From the NCBI GenBank assembly GCA_033977485.1, contig CM066998.1, positions 55,394,274 through 55,458,273 of the forward strand: DNA of 64,000 nucleotides. Direction: 5' to 3'. Each line of letters begins with the position of its first letter. Position 1 is the stretch's first letter. The position numbers and the translations under genes are program-made. This document shows positions 32,282 through 45,453 of this stretch, piece after piece. Source of the DNA: Hydrangea macrophylla. Taxonomy: Eukaryota; Streptophyta; Magnoliopsida; Cornales; Hydrangeaceae. Under the pieces are notes generated by a model. The model did no database searches and was not told where the DNA came from. It saw only the letters and a program-made list of their open reading frames with translations.

Positions 32282-33132
32282 TGTAGACACCCCATTTTGT
32301 CGGCTATCAGATTTAGGAGACCCATAGGTTGGTGGTTCACAATGATCGAAAAGATTCAAAAGGACTCCTGGAAGTTGGTTCTATTTCTCAAAATGCTCAG
32401 AATGACCAAAATGCCCCTGAAAGCCCAAAAGCTCCCAGATTTGGACCAAAAGTTCGGAAAACATGCTAAGTCATAAGAAAAATGATAAAAAGAGTTTTGA
32501 AGTAAAATCGGATGAAATCGTCAGCTCCCTGAGACCCCCGGAAGACCCGAAAGTTCCCGGAAAGTCCCCGTTGACCGGTTTGACCAAAGTTTGACCAGGT
32601 TTGACCAAGTTTGACCAAAATTGCCCAAACTCGCCAGAATCATTCTGGATCATGTGGAAAGTGTTAAAATAAGTTTTAAAAGAAAATCGAGCGAAAACGT
32701 CAGCTCCTGGGAGATCCCAGAAGTTTCCAAAACTTCCCGGGAATTCCAGGTTTGACTATTTTGACCAAACTTTGACTTTAGAACTAGAGCACCGTAATAT
32801 TTTTCAAGCATTTTTCATGGATACTAGAGGTCAATAGCTTTCCAACGGTTTATCGCACATAATTTTTGGATTTAAAACGAATTTATTATGAATTTCCAAA
32901 GGCAAAAAAGGCGATCAAATCGGCTTTAATCGCGAATACCGCAAAACTTTTCAAAGTAACCTATCCCCGAATTATTTTTTATGTAAAGTAGACTCCATTA
33001 GCTTTCCAACAGTATATCACAACCTCAATTTGGAGTTCGTATACATTTTCTGTGAATTTCGGACGAAATAGGGCCTTTTCGCGAATACTCGAACCTAAGG
33101 GGGCCGAAACAGCATTATCTGGACGAAGGAAG

Positions 33133-33200
33133 AGTAGTGCAGCGCGACACTAGCCCACTGCCGCCGCGGTACATGCCCAGTGCCGCCGCAGCACTCTCCC
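33133..33200 (+). repeat. GC-rich palindromic word triplet in the U3 of the Ogre 3' LTR
   Basis: Words resembling TAGTGCAGCGCGACACTA, CACTGCCGCCGCGGTACATG and CAGTGCCGCCGCAGCACT lie in tandem, about 150 bp before the TATA box. Confidence 0.6.
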
Positions 33201-33350
33201 CCAGAACAGTCCACTTTTGTAATTTCTTTTGGGGGTCCAATTTGATATATTAGAAATCAAAACGACATAGTTTTGGTTCCCAGCTTATTTTGGACCAATG
33301 GGAGACCATTTTAAACTTTTTAAAACTCTATTTACCACCCCTCCTTTGCC

Positions 33351-33358
33351 TATAAAAG
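33351..33358 (+). promoter_or_regulatory. TATA box of the Ogre 3' LTR
   Basis: TATAAAAG in the same context as at 2101 in the 5' LTR. Transcripts starting here would read out toward 36464. Confidence 0.55.
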
Positions 33359-36300
33359 AAGCCATTTACTTCCATTTAGAGGAGAGACATGGAAGCTTAG
33401 AGAGAGTTTAGGAAGAAACTCTAGAGAAATATAGAGAGAGAAAGAGAAGAAGTCTTCTTCTTCTTCCATTTTATCCAATCAAGGTGAGTTTTAATCTTAT
33501 TTTCTTCCATTACCTCTCATATACTCTACATTCAAATCATCTCCAACCACCATTCTTGAGTTTCTATGAGATAGGAAGCTACTTCCATGTCCAAATGTCA
33601 ACACATATGAGTGAAACACCAAGCTACAAGTCCAATATCTCAATGAATATCAACTATTGATTGCTATTTGAATGTTTGTTTACTTTGATGTTCATCTCTC
33701 TCTTAACCTCATTTCTTTTGACTTTTCTTTGATTATTTAGTTGTTCATCATCATCTAGATGACATGTTGTGTGAGGAGAGTGAATCCTTATGGATAGTAG
33801 CTCTTGACCTCAAAGACATGTTTGATGGATGATGATTCTACCTTCAATATATTCATATGTATTCTTGAAGTCATATTCTCAAACAAAACTATGTTTGTGC
33901 AAATAATGTTGGGAGTTCTTTGATGATTCAAGTTTGGATGAGGTTTTAAGTGGTCACATGGTCATCTCAAGAGTTTAAGTTCATGCTTTGAACATCTATT
34001 TCAAAACCCCCATTCAAGAACTCAAACTTTATTTCAAAACCCAAATCCATTTTCTTCAAGAATAATCCAAAACAGTGAGCTGTTCAGATTCAAAGATTTG
34101 ATTTGAATTAAATACTTGGGTTATGATGATGAAAGCACTTGGAAAATCTTCTTAAGACAACATAGTTTATCTCCAATATTTCCCATCAATTATAGAGATA
34201 TGAAAGTATTATTTTTGGATTTAAGAAGTTCATATTCATAATATGCCTCTGTTCTCACAAAATGTTTACCTGACTTCTTGCACTTATTCTGGATGTTTTC
34301 GTCATTGTACATATATCCTTTCTATTTTTTTTTATAAAACTTGGGTGTCTTAGGAAACGTTTGGTATATAATGGGTCATCATAAACCATTTCTTTGATTT
34401 ATGAAAAATCATACAAAATCAGTCAACAGTGCAGCTTTTGTTTCTGAGTCATGTGTACATTCTAATTTATTTCTTTTAATCTGTGATAGCTATTGAGGTT
34501 TGGCTTTTTGGGTTATTTTCTAGACACAATAAGTATGATCTCTGACCTTTCCCACATTTTTCTAGGCATGTTTGACCTCCCATTATGATGTTATAAAGTA
34601 ATGCATACAGTCTGTTCACTATTCACAGTATGTCATTTTTTTTACTTTCACACTTTGATGCAACACTCTTTTGTATCTAGATGAACCCATATCTCATGAA
34701 CATGTTCTTTACCACTTTTAGCATGCTATATCATATCATGTATCATCTATCCTCTCATGTATCATACTCTCATAGATTCTTGAGTTTGGTTTCTAAATAA
34801 AACCATGTTTTGCAAATACTTGGGAAGTTCTTGAAATGAGTTAGGAAGGGATATTCCAAGTGGTTAGAATATTCATCCAATTTCTAGAAGTATACTTTCA
34901 AAACCCCCCATTTCAAAACCCCCCTTTTAAACTCCTAATTTTGATTTCAAGAGATAAACTTGTGTTTCTCAAAACTCTCAAAACAGTGAGTCATTTAACT
35001 TCAAGGAATTATTTTGAGTTTATTACTCAATGTATGAATGCAACACCACTTGGAAAGTCTCTCTAACTCATTATAGAACATCCACGATTTTTGGTTTGAC
35101 TTGGAAGCACTTGAAAAGGGTCCATTCTTGCCCAAATATTCTCTCCAGATATTCTGTTTTTGCTGTCACAGCAGCTTGGTCTACTTTCAACTTGTTTTAC
35201 AGAAAACCTTTCCCAAACGAGTGGTCCCAACTGATTTTTACCTTGAACTTCAATGTCTTAGGGAACTCTCTGTATAATATGGGCCTCTAGATTTTTTGTT
35301 TTCATTTTCTAAGATTTTCTAACATTTCAGTCGACAGTACGGACTCTGTTTCTGAATAATCTCTATTGTTTATATGATTTCTCTCAATCTGTGATAGTTA
35401 TTAAAGATTGGCTTTTTGGGTTGTGTTCTAGACACAATAAGGAAGATCTCCATAAAAAATCATGCATTGAAAACATTCCTAACCCCTCTTTTCAATTTTC
35501 AAAAGATTATGTTACTGTTCTGTCCACTATTCACAGCCAGCACACTTTTACTTCCCCCTTTTGATTTGATGCTTACATGCACTCCAAATTAGCTCATGTC
35601 TTAGGAAGTAGTTCATACTACATTTGTACATATCCCATGATGATTTCATTCATTCATTCGTACACATTCTAGACTTCTATGTCATTCTAGGAATCCATGA
35701 ACACAAAGCACACTACAACCTTGGCACATTCTGGATGCATACATTGCATCCATGCAAGATTTGGGGCTTTTGTGACTCCTAATCTAAGAAGATTATAAGG
35801 AATGATCATGATCACACGTTCATGCTTCCCCTCGATCTAATCATCCTTTCTCATATGTCCCGGGGATTGAGAGATCTTCTATTCTCAAAGATTAACATGC
35901 ATCATTCTAGTTTGCTAAGCATCCTTGTTTTCTTTGATTATTTGTTTCAAGAACAATTCATGTCCCCTTTAGATTAGGGAAACTTAATTACTTGATACAT
36001 GATTAGACGATTTTTCCTAAGTTTATTTGTGTGATTTTTCACTTTACATTGTATGATATTTAACTTAGATCTATGAATGATATCTTATTTTTTGATTTTC
36101 AATTTCAAGATTCTTATGTGATGTAATATACTATCATAGTATTAATTGCCGAACCATACATAGTATAAGATGATTATTTGGATGCTAATTGAGGCCCGTC
36201 AAAAGACGGGGCGAGTTGAGGGTGTTTTAGTCGCGACAAAGGCTCTTTCCTCTCTTGTACCAAAACTCCGAGCCAAGTTCTTTGGTTATGAAGGGCCGGT

Positions 36301-37004
36301 GTCCTTTATCCATTTGGGTGAGTCAAAATTAGGTTTCTTGGTTCCTTAAAGACCAAGTGGCGACTCTGTATCTGTTTTCAACAGACCTTTTCTCTTCCTT
36401 TGATCCAAATCAATTTCAAACAAAAACAACAAAAGAGGCGTAACGCCGCGTGTCCACACATTGCTTTTTGAATTTTTCCAAAAAAAAATAAGTAAAATAA
36501 AAGAAAATGCAGCAATTTTATTTCAGTGAATAAAAGATACCCTCCCTCCTAAAGTAATAGTCCTTTATTCTATTTTATCTCCCAATTAATAGGTTACTCT
36601 TTAAAATGTCATGATACTGTAACTACACATTTTTTTTCAAATTTACTATTTGTCATATAAAAACTATCCCTCTTTTTGGGTAATGTGACATTAGAATTTT
36701 GAATTTCAGAAAGAATAATAATTGAAAATTGAATTTCAAAAAGAATAATATTATTTCGGTGTATGAGGCTAAGTATGATTTAAATATTATTTGGATTCAC
36801 CTAAGTCCCACAGAGTAGTGTGTCAAAGTATTGGAAAATTATTCACTGAGACTACATACTACGCCACCATCTTAAACATGCTACGTGAAACTGTTAAGTT
36901 AAACCCCCTTTGATTTTGAATTAAAGTGAAATTATTAAGATTTATCTTAAAATTGATGAAAATTTTAATATTGGCAAAAAAAAATAATAAATAAATTTAA
37001 CATT

Positions 37005-37205
37005 TGACCCACCTTGTGAGGTTAATTTTGGGGTTAACCTCCTCTGCGGGGATAATACTGTCATTTAACCCACCTATGTGGGGCTTATTTTTAATACTTA
37101 ACCCTTTTGTAGGGTTGGTTTTGGGGTTAAGTGTCTATGTGGGCTTAATTTTGACACTTAATTCTCTTATTGAACTAATTTTAACACTTAATCCCAATGT
37201 GTGAC
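37005..37205. repeat. degenerate minisatellite, 35-70 bp spacing
   Basis: Repeated phrases of the type ACTTAACCC and TGTGGGGCTTAATTTT, five to six imperfect copies. Confidence 0.5.
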
Positions 37206-37514
37206 TATTTTAAGAGAAATCTTAAATAGTTTCACTTAGTCTGAAATTATAGGAGTTTGAAGTGTATACTTTTAAAGCACAGAAAATAAAGTGAAGATGG
37301 CCTGACATATGGAGTAAAATATAATTAACCCTAAATGGCCTAACATATGGAGTAAAACATAGGTAGCTAACTTTCTGCTGTAAGCAGCATTTTTACAGAA
37401 GATATTTGCCTAAAAGGGCCAAAGAAAAGGATTGATAGTCAGCAAGATTGGACAATTTTATGATACAACTGGTCGTATTATATGACTATTTTTTTTTTTT
37501 TTTTTTTTCCCTTT

Positions 37515-37690
37515 TTGAGAATAACTGTTGTTATTTGAGGAATAATATTTTGTTATCTTGCATACAAAATTTTGGTAAAATTTTCAATAGCAAATTTTTG
37601 TACCTAACATAACAAAATTTTGTTCCTCGAGTAATGAAGTTGTTCCAAAATTTTTTTTTTACTATTACTCGAGTAACAAATGTTATTTAT
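37515..37690. repeat. AT-rich foldback, MITE-like
   Basis: GAGGAATAATATTTTGTTAT is inverted as ATAACAAAATTTTGTTCCTC about 50 bp on. An outer arm pairs GTTATTTGAGG with CTCGAGTAAC. No clear target duplication. Confidence 0.4.
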
Positions 37691-38059
37691 AAAAAAAAAA
37701 AAAAAGGGTCCTATCATAGCTTCATCGTCCCAGCAAGATTATATTGAATTTTGAATGAATAGATTTTTTTTTTCGGATCAATTGTTAGTCTTCGAGAGGA
37801 GAAATTGTGAATGCATTACCTTACACTTCAGTTTCAGTTTGTAATTAAACATGCATTTTTATTTTGTCTGACCACTAATCGAAAGTGACCCACTTGTGCG
37901 TTGGTGGATGACTTAGGGATAGGGATTATTGTCAACAATTCAAATTGTCCATTCCTTGGCCACCCTGCTTGACTACCCACCTACCCAAAACACTTTGCAT
38001 ACATACATCGAATCAAATTCCATAAACATTTGACTGCATTATCCAAGATTGAAAAAAAA

Positions 38060-38298
38060 GGCTAAATAATATTTTAGTATTCTATAGATTTAGTAAATTT
38101 TACTTGAAGATCTGCATTTTGAAGTGCATCATTTTGGTTCCTCATGGTATAAAATATTTTATTTTGGGCTATGCATTTTAAAAGTTTTTCAAATTGAGAC
38201 AATTTTGTAACTTTGGGGACCAAAATATTGCATTTAAAAATACAGAATCCAAAGTTTAATTTCACTAAAACTACAGAGTACTGAAATGTGGTTTAGTC
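38060..38298. mobile_element. MITE-like foldback of about 239 bp
   Basis: Inverted repeats of about 85 bp: left GGCTAAATAATATTTTAGTA, right (reverse complement) GACTAAACCACATTTCAGTA, then matching text through ATTTTGGTTCC/ATTTTGGTCCC. TGAAAAAA flanks both ends approximately, consistent with a Mutator-type 8-9 bp duplication, but the flanks are A-rich so this is weak. Confidence 0.55.
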
Positions 38299-39303
38299 AT
38301 GAAAAAAGGGCAAATTTTAGTCAACAGTTCAATACATTTATATATATTTGGTCTTATGTCCAACCTGTTTTAAATTTATTAATATATATATATATATATA
38401 TGTCATTGAACAAGAACTTTTACATAACTAGTTATGTGAAAATTTTGTGACACAGGGATTTGTTTTGATTAAGTTTCATTAATTAGGGACTTCTGAGCAA
38501 AACTAAAATTGGCTTGTCCTTAAAACTCAAATAATCCATTGGGAGGATTTTCGAACACCAATATTCTAAAAAGAGAAAGTATAACGTAATTTTGCATACA
38601 TTTTTTGTTTTGTTTTCTCCAAGCAAATTAATTAAGAAAATAAGAACACATTGCCAAAACTTTTGTTCATTCCATTCTTAATATGCAAATGCATGTATAA
38701 TATTGCAATCAAGGGACTAGGTAGCTAGAATTTAACTTTGCGGTGGATTAAACTGAAATTCAGAAGAAAAAAAATACTGATTAGATTGAAATTGGCAATA
38801 TGGGCTAAATTGAAAAGGAGGAAGAAAAATAATGAATTGAATTAAATTAGGTAATATGTTAAGTATAGAAAAAGAACAAAATCTAGTATATTGACAAACC
38901 TGAAAGCAAGTTTCAACTTACTTCTTCATTTCTCTTTTGAACATCTCAATTTAAAACTTGAAACTCAAAATTGGAGTCTCCAAAGTAATCATGGTAGTTC
39001 GTTTCCAGTTTTGTATTTTCCTCCGTGTACACAAATTCAAAATTTATTTACTACACCAATCAATTAGGCAATTAAATTTCTCAAACCCATTAAGTTTTGA
39101 ACTTATTTTTCAAAAACACCAATTTTTGAAACCGCATGTTCAACTTGCAACTTCAGCCAAAACCTTTTGGATGAAGTTGCGCGGCTCCTTGAAAACAACC
39201 ACCGGAACACCAGTTTCATATCAAACAACGAAAAGCACAGCAATTAAACTCGCCAAACCTACATTCATGGTTTCAGACTGTTTCCAACAATTATTTGACG
39301 TAT

Positions 39304-39640
39304 CACTACACCATATGGCCTCATTACTAATGGGTATTTCCATTAGGAAAAATATTTGTAACGGAAAAAACTACTAGTATTTTGGTGTGGATAATATTAA
39401 TAATGGCTTTCCTAACAGATGTATTCATTAGGAATGCTATATTTATATCCCTTTTAGGAATCTATGTACTATTGTTTTATTTTTCAACAGTTTTAAAAGT
39501 TTTAGATTAAATACTAACAATTTATGAAAGGATTGCTAACGGTTATATCTGTTAGTAATTCCAAACAAAAAGAAAATTAAAAAATACTAACAGATTTTCT
39601 AATGGGTACATCTGTTAGAAGTATTAATACAATGTAAAAA
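39304..39640. repeat. left subterminal repeat region of the CACTA element
   Basis: Words: CTAATGGGTATTTCCATTAG (39330), CTAACAGATGTATTCATTAG (39412), GCTAACGGTTATATCTGTTAG-like text (about 39535) and CTAACAGA ... TCTGTTAG (39590-39620). These are transposase-binding-type subterminal motifs by analogy. Confidence 0.75.
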
Positions 39641-40297
39641 AATAATTTATTTATATACTTTCTAATTTTTTTTGCTCTTAATTAACAAGCATAATAATCC
39701 ATACCACAAATACGAAAATAACAAGCTCAATCTACACCGAACACAACAAAAATAATCAATAGAAATCATAACAAGTTTAATCATCGATAATGTACAATAT
39801 TATTGAAAATATTCTCTATGAATCCTAAAAATAAAACATCAAATTATATAAATTACAAACATATACTTTATAATATTCTCTATGAATCCTAAAAATAAAA
39901 CATCAATATATAGATTACAAGCATGTACTTTACATTCCCGCCCTTTGACTTTGATGTAGTAAATTAAACCCAAGGTTATCTCATATGATTATGTAATTCC
40001 AATCTCTCATATCATATCCTACATAGCTAAAAGTAGACACCATCTTTCAATGACAAGAAAGAAGGCGGATAGCAAGCTGAAAACCACTTATTTAACCCAA
40101 GCTATCAGTAAAATGTAATCTACTCAAAGCTTTTTTTTTTTTTTAAACCCCTAGAAGCAACACATAGCAATTGTAATCCGTATAATTCCATCCTCAATAA
40201 GGAAAGGTTTCATTGAATTCACATAATGGATATGCATGGTGCTTAATATAGGTTGGTGATGGTAAGAAAAAGGGAGGATCAAGTAGAAGTGCCAATT
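39641..40297. other. AT-rich CACTA interior, no gene seen
   Basis: Contains a direct repeat of ATATTCTCTATGAATCCTAA (about 39809 and 39872) with neighbouring sequence. Nothing else recognised. Confidence 0.45.
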
Positions 40298-41222
40298 TGT
40301 TGGGATTGTGCCCTCAAACCTATTGCTTTGTGTGTATGACTTTATAACATTTTATATTTTTATGGATATTGGCTTACATTATTGGAATGTATGCTTCATG
40401 AGATGAATGTTTATTTGTTAGTAATCCTTAAACATTGTTGTAAGTAATTTGTTTGTATGTGTGAGATGCATACAAAGGAGATACAGATTACTATTCCTCG
40501 ATGTTTAGAATTTTCGGTAGATGATGAGATTGGATATCTTATCAGGTTTATATTGTAGCATGATTACTACCATAGGATGGAGTAATGTATCTCATTCACT
40601 AGAGTTTGTGACTCTTAGTTAATATGCTGATACTTTAAGTGTATTGACGGACCATGAGGTTTCCTATGGACATTGATTACTGCCAACAGTCGATAGGAAC
40701 TCATAACTTGTGTATGACACAAGTTCTTAATCTTGAGACGATTATGGACACAAGTTATGTGTATGGTTGCTTTGACTTACCAATTAGTGAGGTATTCAAG
40801 ACCAACACCTAGTTATCTTGGGTAATCATATTTCATGATTTTGTTAACACATACCGTCAAGATAGAATCTACCTCCTTAATAGAGTAAGCATTCCCTTGA
40901 GAATGTCACCAAGTTGATTACTGAGAACTGTAGTCTTGTTGATAATTAGTTATCGCATGTTTGATAATCATGAGAGTTGAATGAGACTCAAGGAATGACA
41001 GATGTATTGACAGTTCAGGTTGACAGTATTGGTTATCCGGCTACCTGAATGAGAATATGAATGCTGCAGGTAGAGGGACATTAGTATCACCTTATGAATC
41101 TAGCTACAGCTTCAAATATCTTAATATGCACTGTAGTGCAGTTATTGTTATTTAGTGGTACTAATGTTAACTATTTAGTTATTAATCCTTTGATTAAGGA
41201 GTTAAATCTAAGAGGGATAAAT

Positions 41223-44200
41223 TGTAATACTCGTAAAATTCTGCATTTAATAAAATAAGCCCCTGTATTTTGCCGTATTAATTTCCAGTGTGGTGATTTC
41301 ATAATTCCAGAGACCCGAACTTATACGTAGGCGTATTTAATTATTAGTTCCTTGGACTGTAAAATACGAACCCGGACTGACTTGCACGTTAATCCGTAAA
41401 ATCTGTATCAGAACTGGACTGCATTGCACGTAATTCTAGCGACGACTAACTCATACCATAAATGGAAGGTTGGAATCTTACCCTATATGGAAGTGTACCA
41501 ACCACCCTACCTTTGCCTATTGGGTAATACACTACCCAAACCTTTTTCCCCCCCAAAACCCACCGGACTTACCCCTTCACCCCCAACCGCCAGCCACACA
41601 TCCCATTAGATGCCACTCACATCTCCATCCAATCATGCAGATATGGAATCTGCGGGTGTATGTATAAACCACATTGTGTTTACACATGTGGGTTTATATA
41701 TATATATATATGTATAAGAGGATGTTGAGAGGGAGAGTATTACCGAGAGAGAGAGAGATCAAACAAAGCACACACACTCACTGCTCACCCTTTGCCTCAC
41801 CCTTACCCTCACACACACACGCAGAAGTAGGAGACGCCGGAGAAGAGAGAGAGAAGCTCGCCGGAGACGGAAAAGCAGAGAAAAGAGAGAACCCGAGGCT
41901 TGGTAACACCCCCTTCCCCCTCATTTTAATTTCTATACATTCTATACACTCACACACCCTCCCTGGACCCTCACAAGCAAACCAAACAGAGCCTTAGATT
42001 CCGAAAATGGCAAATATGCCATTAAAGAGCCCCTCGCTGGAGCTCATTTTCCCAAAATCAATTAAGACCCCTAAAAATTATACCAAACGGACCCTATAGG
42101 TCCCAGATAGACCCCCTAACCACAGCTTTTGATAAGAACCGCGTTTGGACCTCCATGCATAGCATTATTCTTTCAATACCCGAAAAGAATAGTGGGTTCG
42201 TAGGAACCCAAAACGAATGAAGCACGAACCTAGCTTATACTATGTGTTAGAGGACCCCTTTCCGGTCATTTTGGCGTTGGAATTAGGGATTTCTATGGAG
42301 AAATGAGAAACTTATGAGCTGGAGAAGTTTTCCGGCCAAATCGGGGCTCACCGGCGGCGGGCTACACGCCGGGGAAGGTGACCGGGACCCTAGCGCTTAA
42401 TCAGGTTGTACCCCGAGCTTAGTTAGGTGCACAAACCCGTTTAAAATTAGGGTTATATCGTTTTAATATAATCGGGTCGGGTCTATTTAAAATAACCCGA
42501 AACGACTTAATGAAACGGCGTCGTTTGGTTTCGGACCCAACCAGATTTGGTTGGGTCTGGTTCGGGTTAAAGGGACAGGTTAGGATAAGAGTGAAAGTGG
42601 GTCTGGTTTGAGTACACGGGTTGACCCATTTATTTAGTAAATATAGGATCCGATTGGGATTCGGGTTGACCCGCGAGTTTTGGTCCTAAACTCTGTTGAG
42701 TCTGTATTTGGGTAACCCAATGGATCGGGTTGGATCCAAGTTTAACCCGCGGGTTTTGGTTAGTTGTCAATTAGTTATATTATATTCTTAATTAATCTGT
42801 TAATCCTAATTAGGGTTTTATTTATCTATGTTAATAGTTAATTATTCTGTTAATCATAATTAGTGTGATAATAATATGTTTTATATTATTAAGTATTCTG
42901 TTAATTCTAATTAGTATTTTAATATTCTATTTTAGTAATAATTAGTATATAATAATCGAGATTAGTGTATAAATATATTATTTAGGATATACTTTGTATT
43001 AATAAATAAATATAAAGAATTATAAATGGTTTTAAATTGTTTTAAAAATCTAAAAATGGTTTCAATAATACCATAAATTATATTCTAATAAATTGTAATA
43101 TTATTTTTGATAATATTCTTATATTATAAAATTATGAATTATTATTGTTATATATATTTATTATTTATTGGTTTAAATAAATAACAAGTAAATACTTTAA
43201 ATTAAAATAATTAGGTAATAAATACCTAATGACCCCTTTTCAAGTGTGGGAAAATTATATTAAATTTTCCTAAGGCCTAGTACCTCTATATTATAAATTA
43301 TTATATATAAAACTTAGCTTTAGCATTTCTAATAATTATTAATTATTGTTAAAAGCCCAATTTGGTTGTATTTTAATTATTTAAAATACCAAACGAGCCC
43401 CGAAAATTATGAAATAAATACCCCTAGCCTATTTTAAGGCCTAGTATTTAATAAAAATATTTATAAGGGCCAAATATCTCCCTAAATCATATTTTATAAT
43501 TATGGGGCCCTGCAGTCTATTATTAGACGATTTAAACTTCGAAAATTCATAATAAATAAACCGTAACTCAGAAAAATACGCGGTCAGTTCCTAGAGTTTT
43601 AGAATAATGTCTAGAACATCCCCTTAGAGTTTGGTGACCTTTCGACACGGTCAAAAATACAGCTTATCTTTAGGGCCCAAACTAGTATAGAAAACCCAGC
43701 CTTTTATGCGACGGACTCCGATTTGAGTCTAGTCAATGGCGCTGGACTCAGAATGATGTCTAGATCATCATGTTGAGGTTTAGGAATCCATCCGGCACAA
43801 TTACCATTTTGCCCCTGATTTTAGTAAGCTTATTAATCAATGTTCTACGTAATTTTATACTTTGTAGGAACCACTACGCTTACTGTTACGCACCCGCATC
43901 GAGGTGAGTCGTCCTAACTCACTTGGTATATTATAGAATTATTCTTTGATCATATATGTATGCCCAGTGCGTCCTGTGTGGACGATACTGATAAATATTA
44001 GTATTGTAAATGTTGAGATTATTTCTTATATAATGATCGCATGTTAGTTAACTATACTCCATGCTTCGTTAATATTCGTTGATTTTCTCGTTTATCATAA
44101 TTTCCCGAGTATATAGTCACATGAACATTCACATGAACATGGTCGAGTCATGATGTCCATATTGACGTCTGCATGGTTAGTCACGGGGACTAACCCAGTC

Positions 44201-45295
44201 ATATTGTTATACACGTTGAGTGGACCGTAGTGGTCCGAGTAGTACAGTCAAGTAAATGGGAACAACAATGAAACTGCTATAGGGCCCTGCTAGGCGACGA
44301 TAGCCAGAGTTTCCATTGAAATCATTGAAGTTATGTATGAATTGATGATTGATACGCTATAGGGCCCTGCTAAGCGACGATAGCAATGTATCCATCAGAA
44401 TACAATAGTTACCTTTCAAATGCTATAGGGCCCTGTTAGGCGACGATAGCGCTGTAACTATTCTATTCACCCGGCAAGGTCACGAGGACCTAAGAGTCTA
44501 ATGATTACACTCTTTTTAAAACCAAAATTTGTTATAGGGCCCTGCTAGGCGACGATAGCAACGTAATCATTCTACTCTGAGCTAACGGTGTTACACTGGT
44601 AATGTAACAAGTCACATGAGTCGGTTGTGGTGTCCATGGTCGAGTTAAAGTCGAATATATCGATAATGCATTGTGTTGTCATTCTACCATGTCATATGCT
44701 TATTTAATGTTGGATCAAGATATTGTTATACTTGTATATCCTTAATTGTATTAGGAGTGATCGGTTAAGACGATTTCACTTAGCTTCAAAAGCTAACGGC
44801 TCCTTCCCTGCCCTGGACATTTTACGTCTAGGTTATAATGAGGAGAACCATCAAGGTAACCATGAAGATGCATATCACTATCCTCAGGATGGGAACTATC
44901 AGGAAGGTGATCCTGAGGTAGACTATCAAGAAGAGTTCGATAATGAGGGTTACGGGTTTGCCAGTTAGAAGAAGGACCTTGGCCCATTTCCGCATTGAGA
45001 CTTCTCTTATGTTTTAGCTATCTTTTGGTTGATGTAATAATTTAAGTGGCGTAAATCGCCCAAACTTATCTTTTGTGATTTTCATTTGGAACTATTGTAA
45101 TAGCTTAAGTAGCAAAACACTCTAAGTTCCCCCATGAATACCATTAGACGCTTCTGCAAATTCCTTACTCTGATATATATATCTTTTGTTAGTATGTTGC
45201 ATGGACAGGTCAGTTTTATGTAACTCGTCATTCCCTACGGGTCCAGAAAGGAGATTTTAAATTTTCCCTATTTTTGGCTACTCCGGGGCGTGACA
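41223..45295 (+). mobile_element. solo LTR of a gypsy (Tekay-like) element, 4073 bp
   Basis: TGTAATACTCG ... GGGGCGTGACA with perfect TAAAT flanks (41218-41222 and 45296-45300). These ends are typical of chromovirus LTRs. (TA)n and TATA-like text lie at 41697-41713, followed by GA-rich leader sequence. The open frames inside (41674-41997, 44723-44968) are short, lack recognised domains and are not called as genes. Confidence 0.82.
44275..44559 (+). repeat. four hairpin words with GGGCCC core inside the gypsy solo LTR
   Basis: Starts at 44275, 44356, 44422 and 44531. Each begins GCTATAGGGCCCTG (GTTATA in the last) and ends GGCGACGATAGC, so the ends GCTAT and ATAGC pair and GGGCCC is itself palindromic. 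A separate hairpin TGGACCGTAGTGGTCC precedes them at about 44221. Confidence 0.75.
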
Positions 45296-45385
45296 TAAAT
45301 AACTTATCTAAGCCGATAAATAACAACCTAGGAGGTCCCATTCTTAGATCCATAAGAATAATTGGAAAGGCATGAAGAGGTGAAC

Positions 45386-45453
45386 CAATTGATTGGATGG
45401 GGTCCAATCGATTGGCAAGGGTTCAATCGATTGGACGGGGGTTCAATCGATTG
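45386..45453 (+). repeat. cluster of four CAATCGATTG palindromes in copia solo LTR
   Basis: CAATTGATTG at 45386, then CAATCGATTG at 45405, 45424 and 45444. Gaps are 19, 19 and 20 bp. The last word ends 24 bp before the TATAAATA box. Confidence 0.85.

Larger units (their letters stand above)
1043..36458 (+). mobile_element. Ogre/Tat-type Ty3-gypsy LTR retrotransposon, non-autonomous, with two nested elements
   Basis: The element begins TGTAGACACCCC, ends GCGTGTCCACA, and is flanked by the perfect 5-bp duplication CATTG (1038-1042 and 36459-36463). Its order is 5' LTR, primer site, minisatellite, reduced gag, six more minisatellites, polypurine tract, 3' LTR. The total is 35.4 kb, or about 17.6 kb after removing the nested gypsy element (3426-12554) and SIRE-like element (23076-31715) with their duplications. 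No protease, reverse transcriptase, RNase H or integrase was found, so it would need proteins in trans. The LTR ends, primer-site type, PPT next to TGTAGACACC and tandem-repeat-rich 3' region match the Ogre/Tat lineage. Lineage is by recognition, not phylogeny. Confidence 0.9.
32282..36458 (+). repeat. 3' LTR of the Ogre-like element
   Basis: 4177 bp, uninterrupted, about 12 bp longer than the 5' LTR after removing the nested gypsy element. TATA is at 33351-33358. The GC-rich word cluster is at about 33133-33200 and has three words, against two in the 5' LTR. Confidence 0.93.
36464..39300. other. AT-rich non-coding DNA between the Ogre-like and CACTA elements
   Basis: No convincing gene. It contains a degenerate repeat (37005-37205), a T-rich foldback (37515-37690), a MITE-like foldback (38060-38298) and a (TA)n at about 38380-38401. 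A stretch at 39120-39240 has a few open codons in two frames but matches nothing recognised. Confidence 0.45.

Noticed and set aside
38958..39377. 139-codon frame before the CACTA end
   Set aside because: It runs across the CACTA terminus and its duplication, and shows no recognised motif.
41674..41997. 107-codon frame after a (TA)n tract, and the 81-codon frame at 44723-44968
   Set aside because: Inside a solo LTR, low complexity, no domain. Kept only as LTR content.
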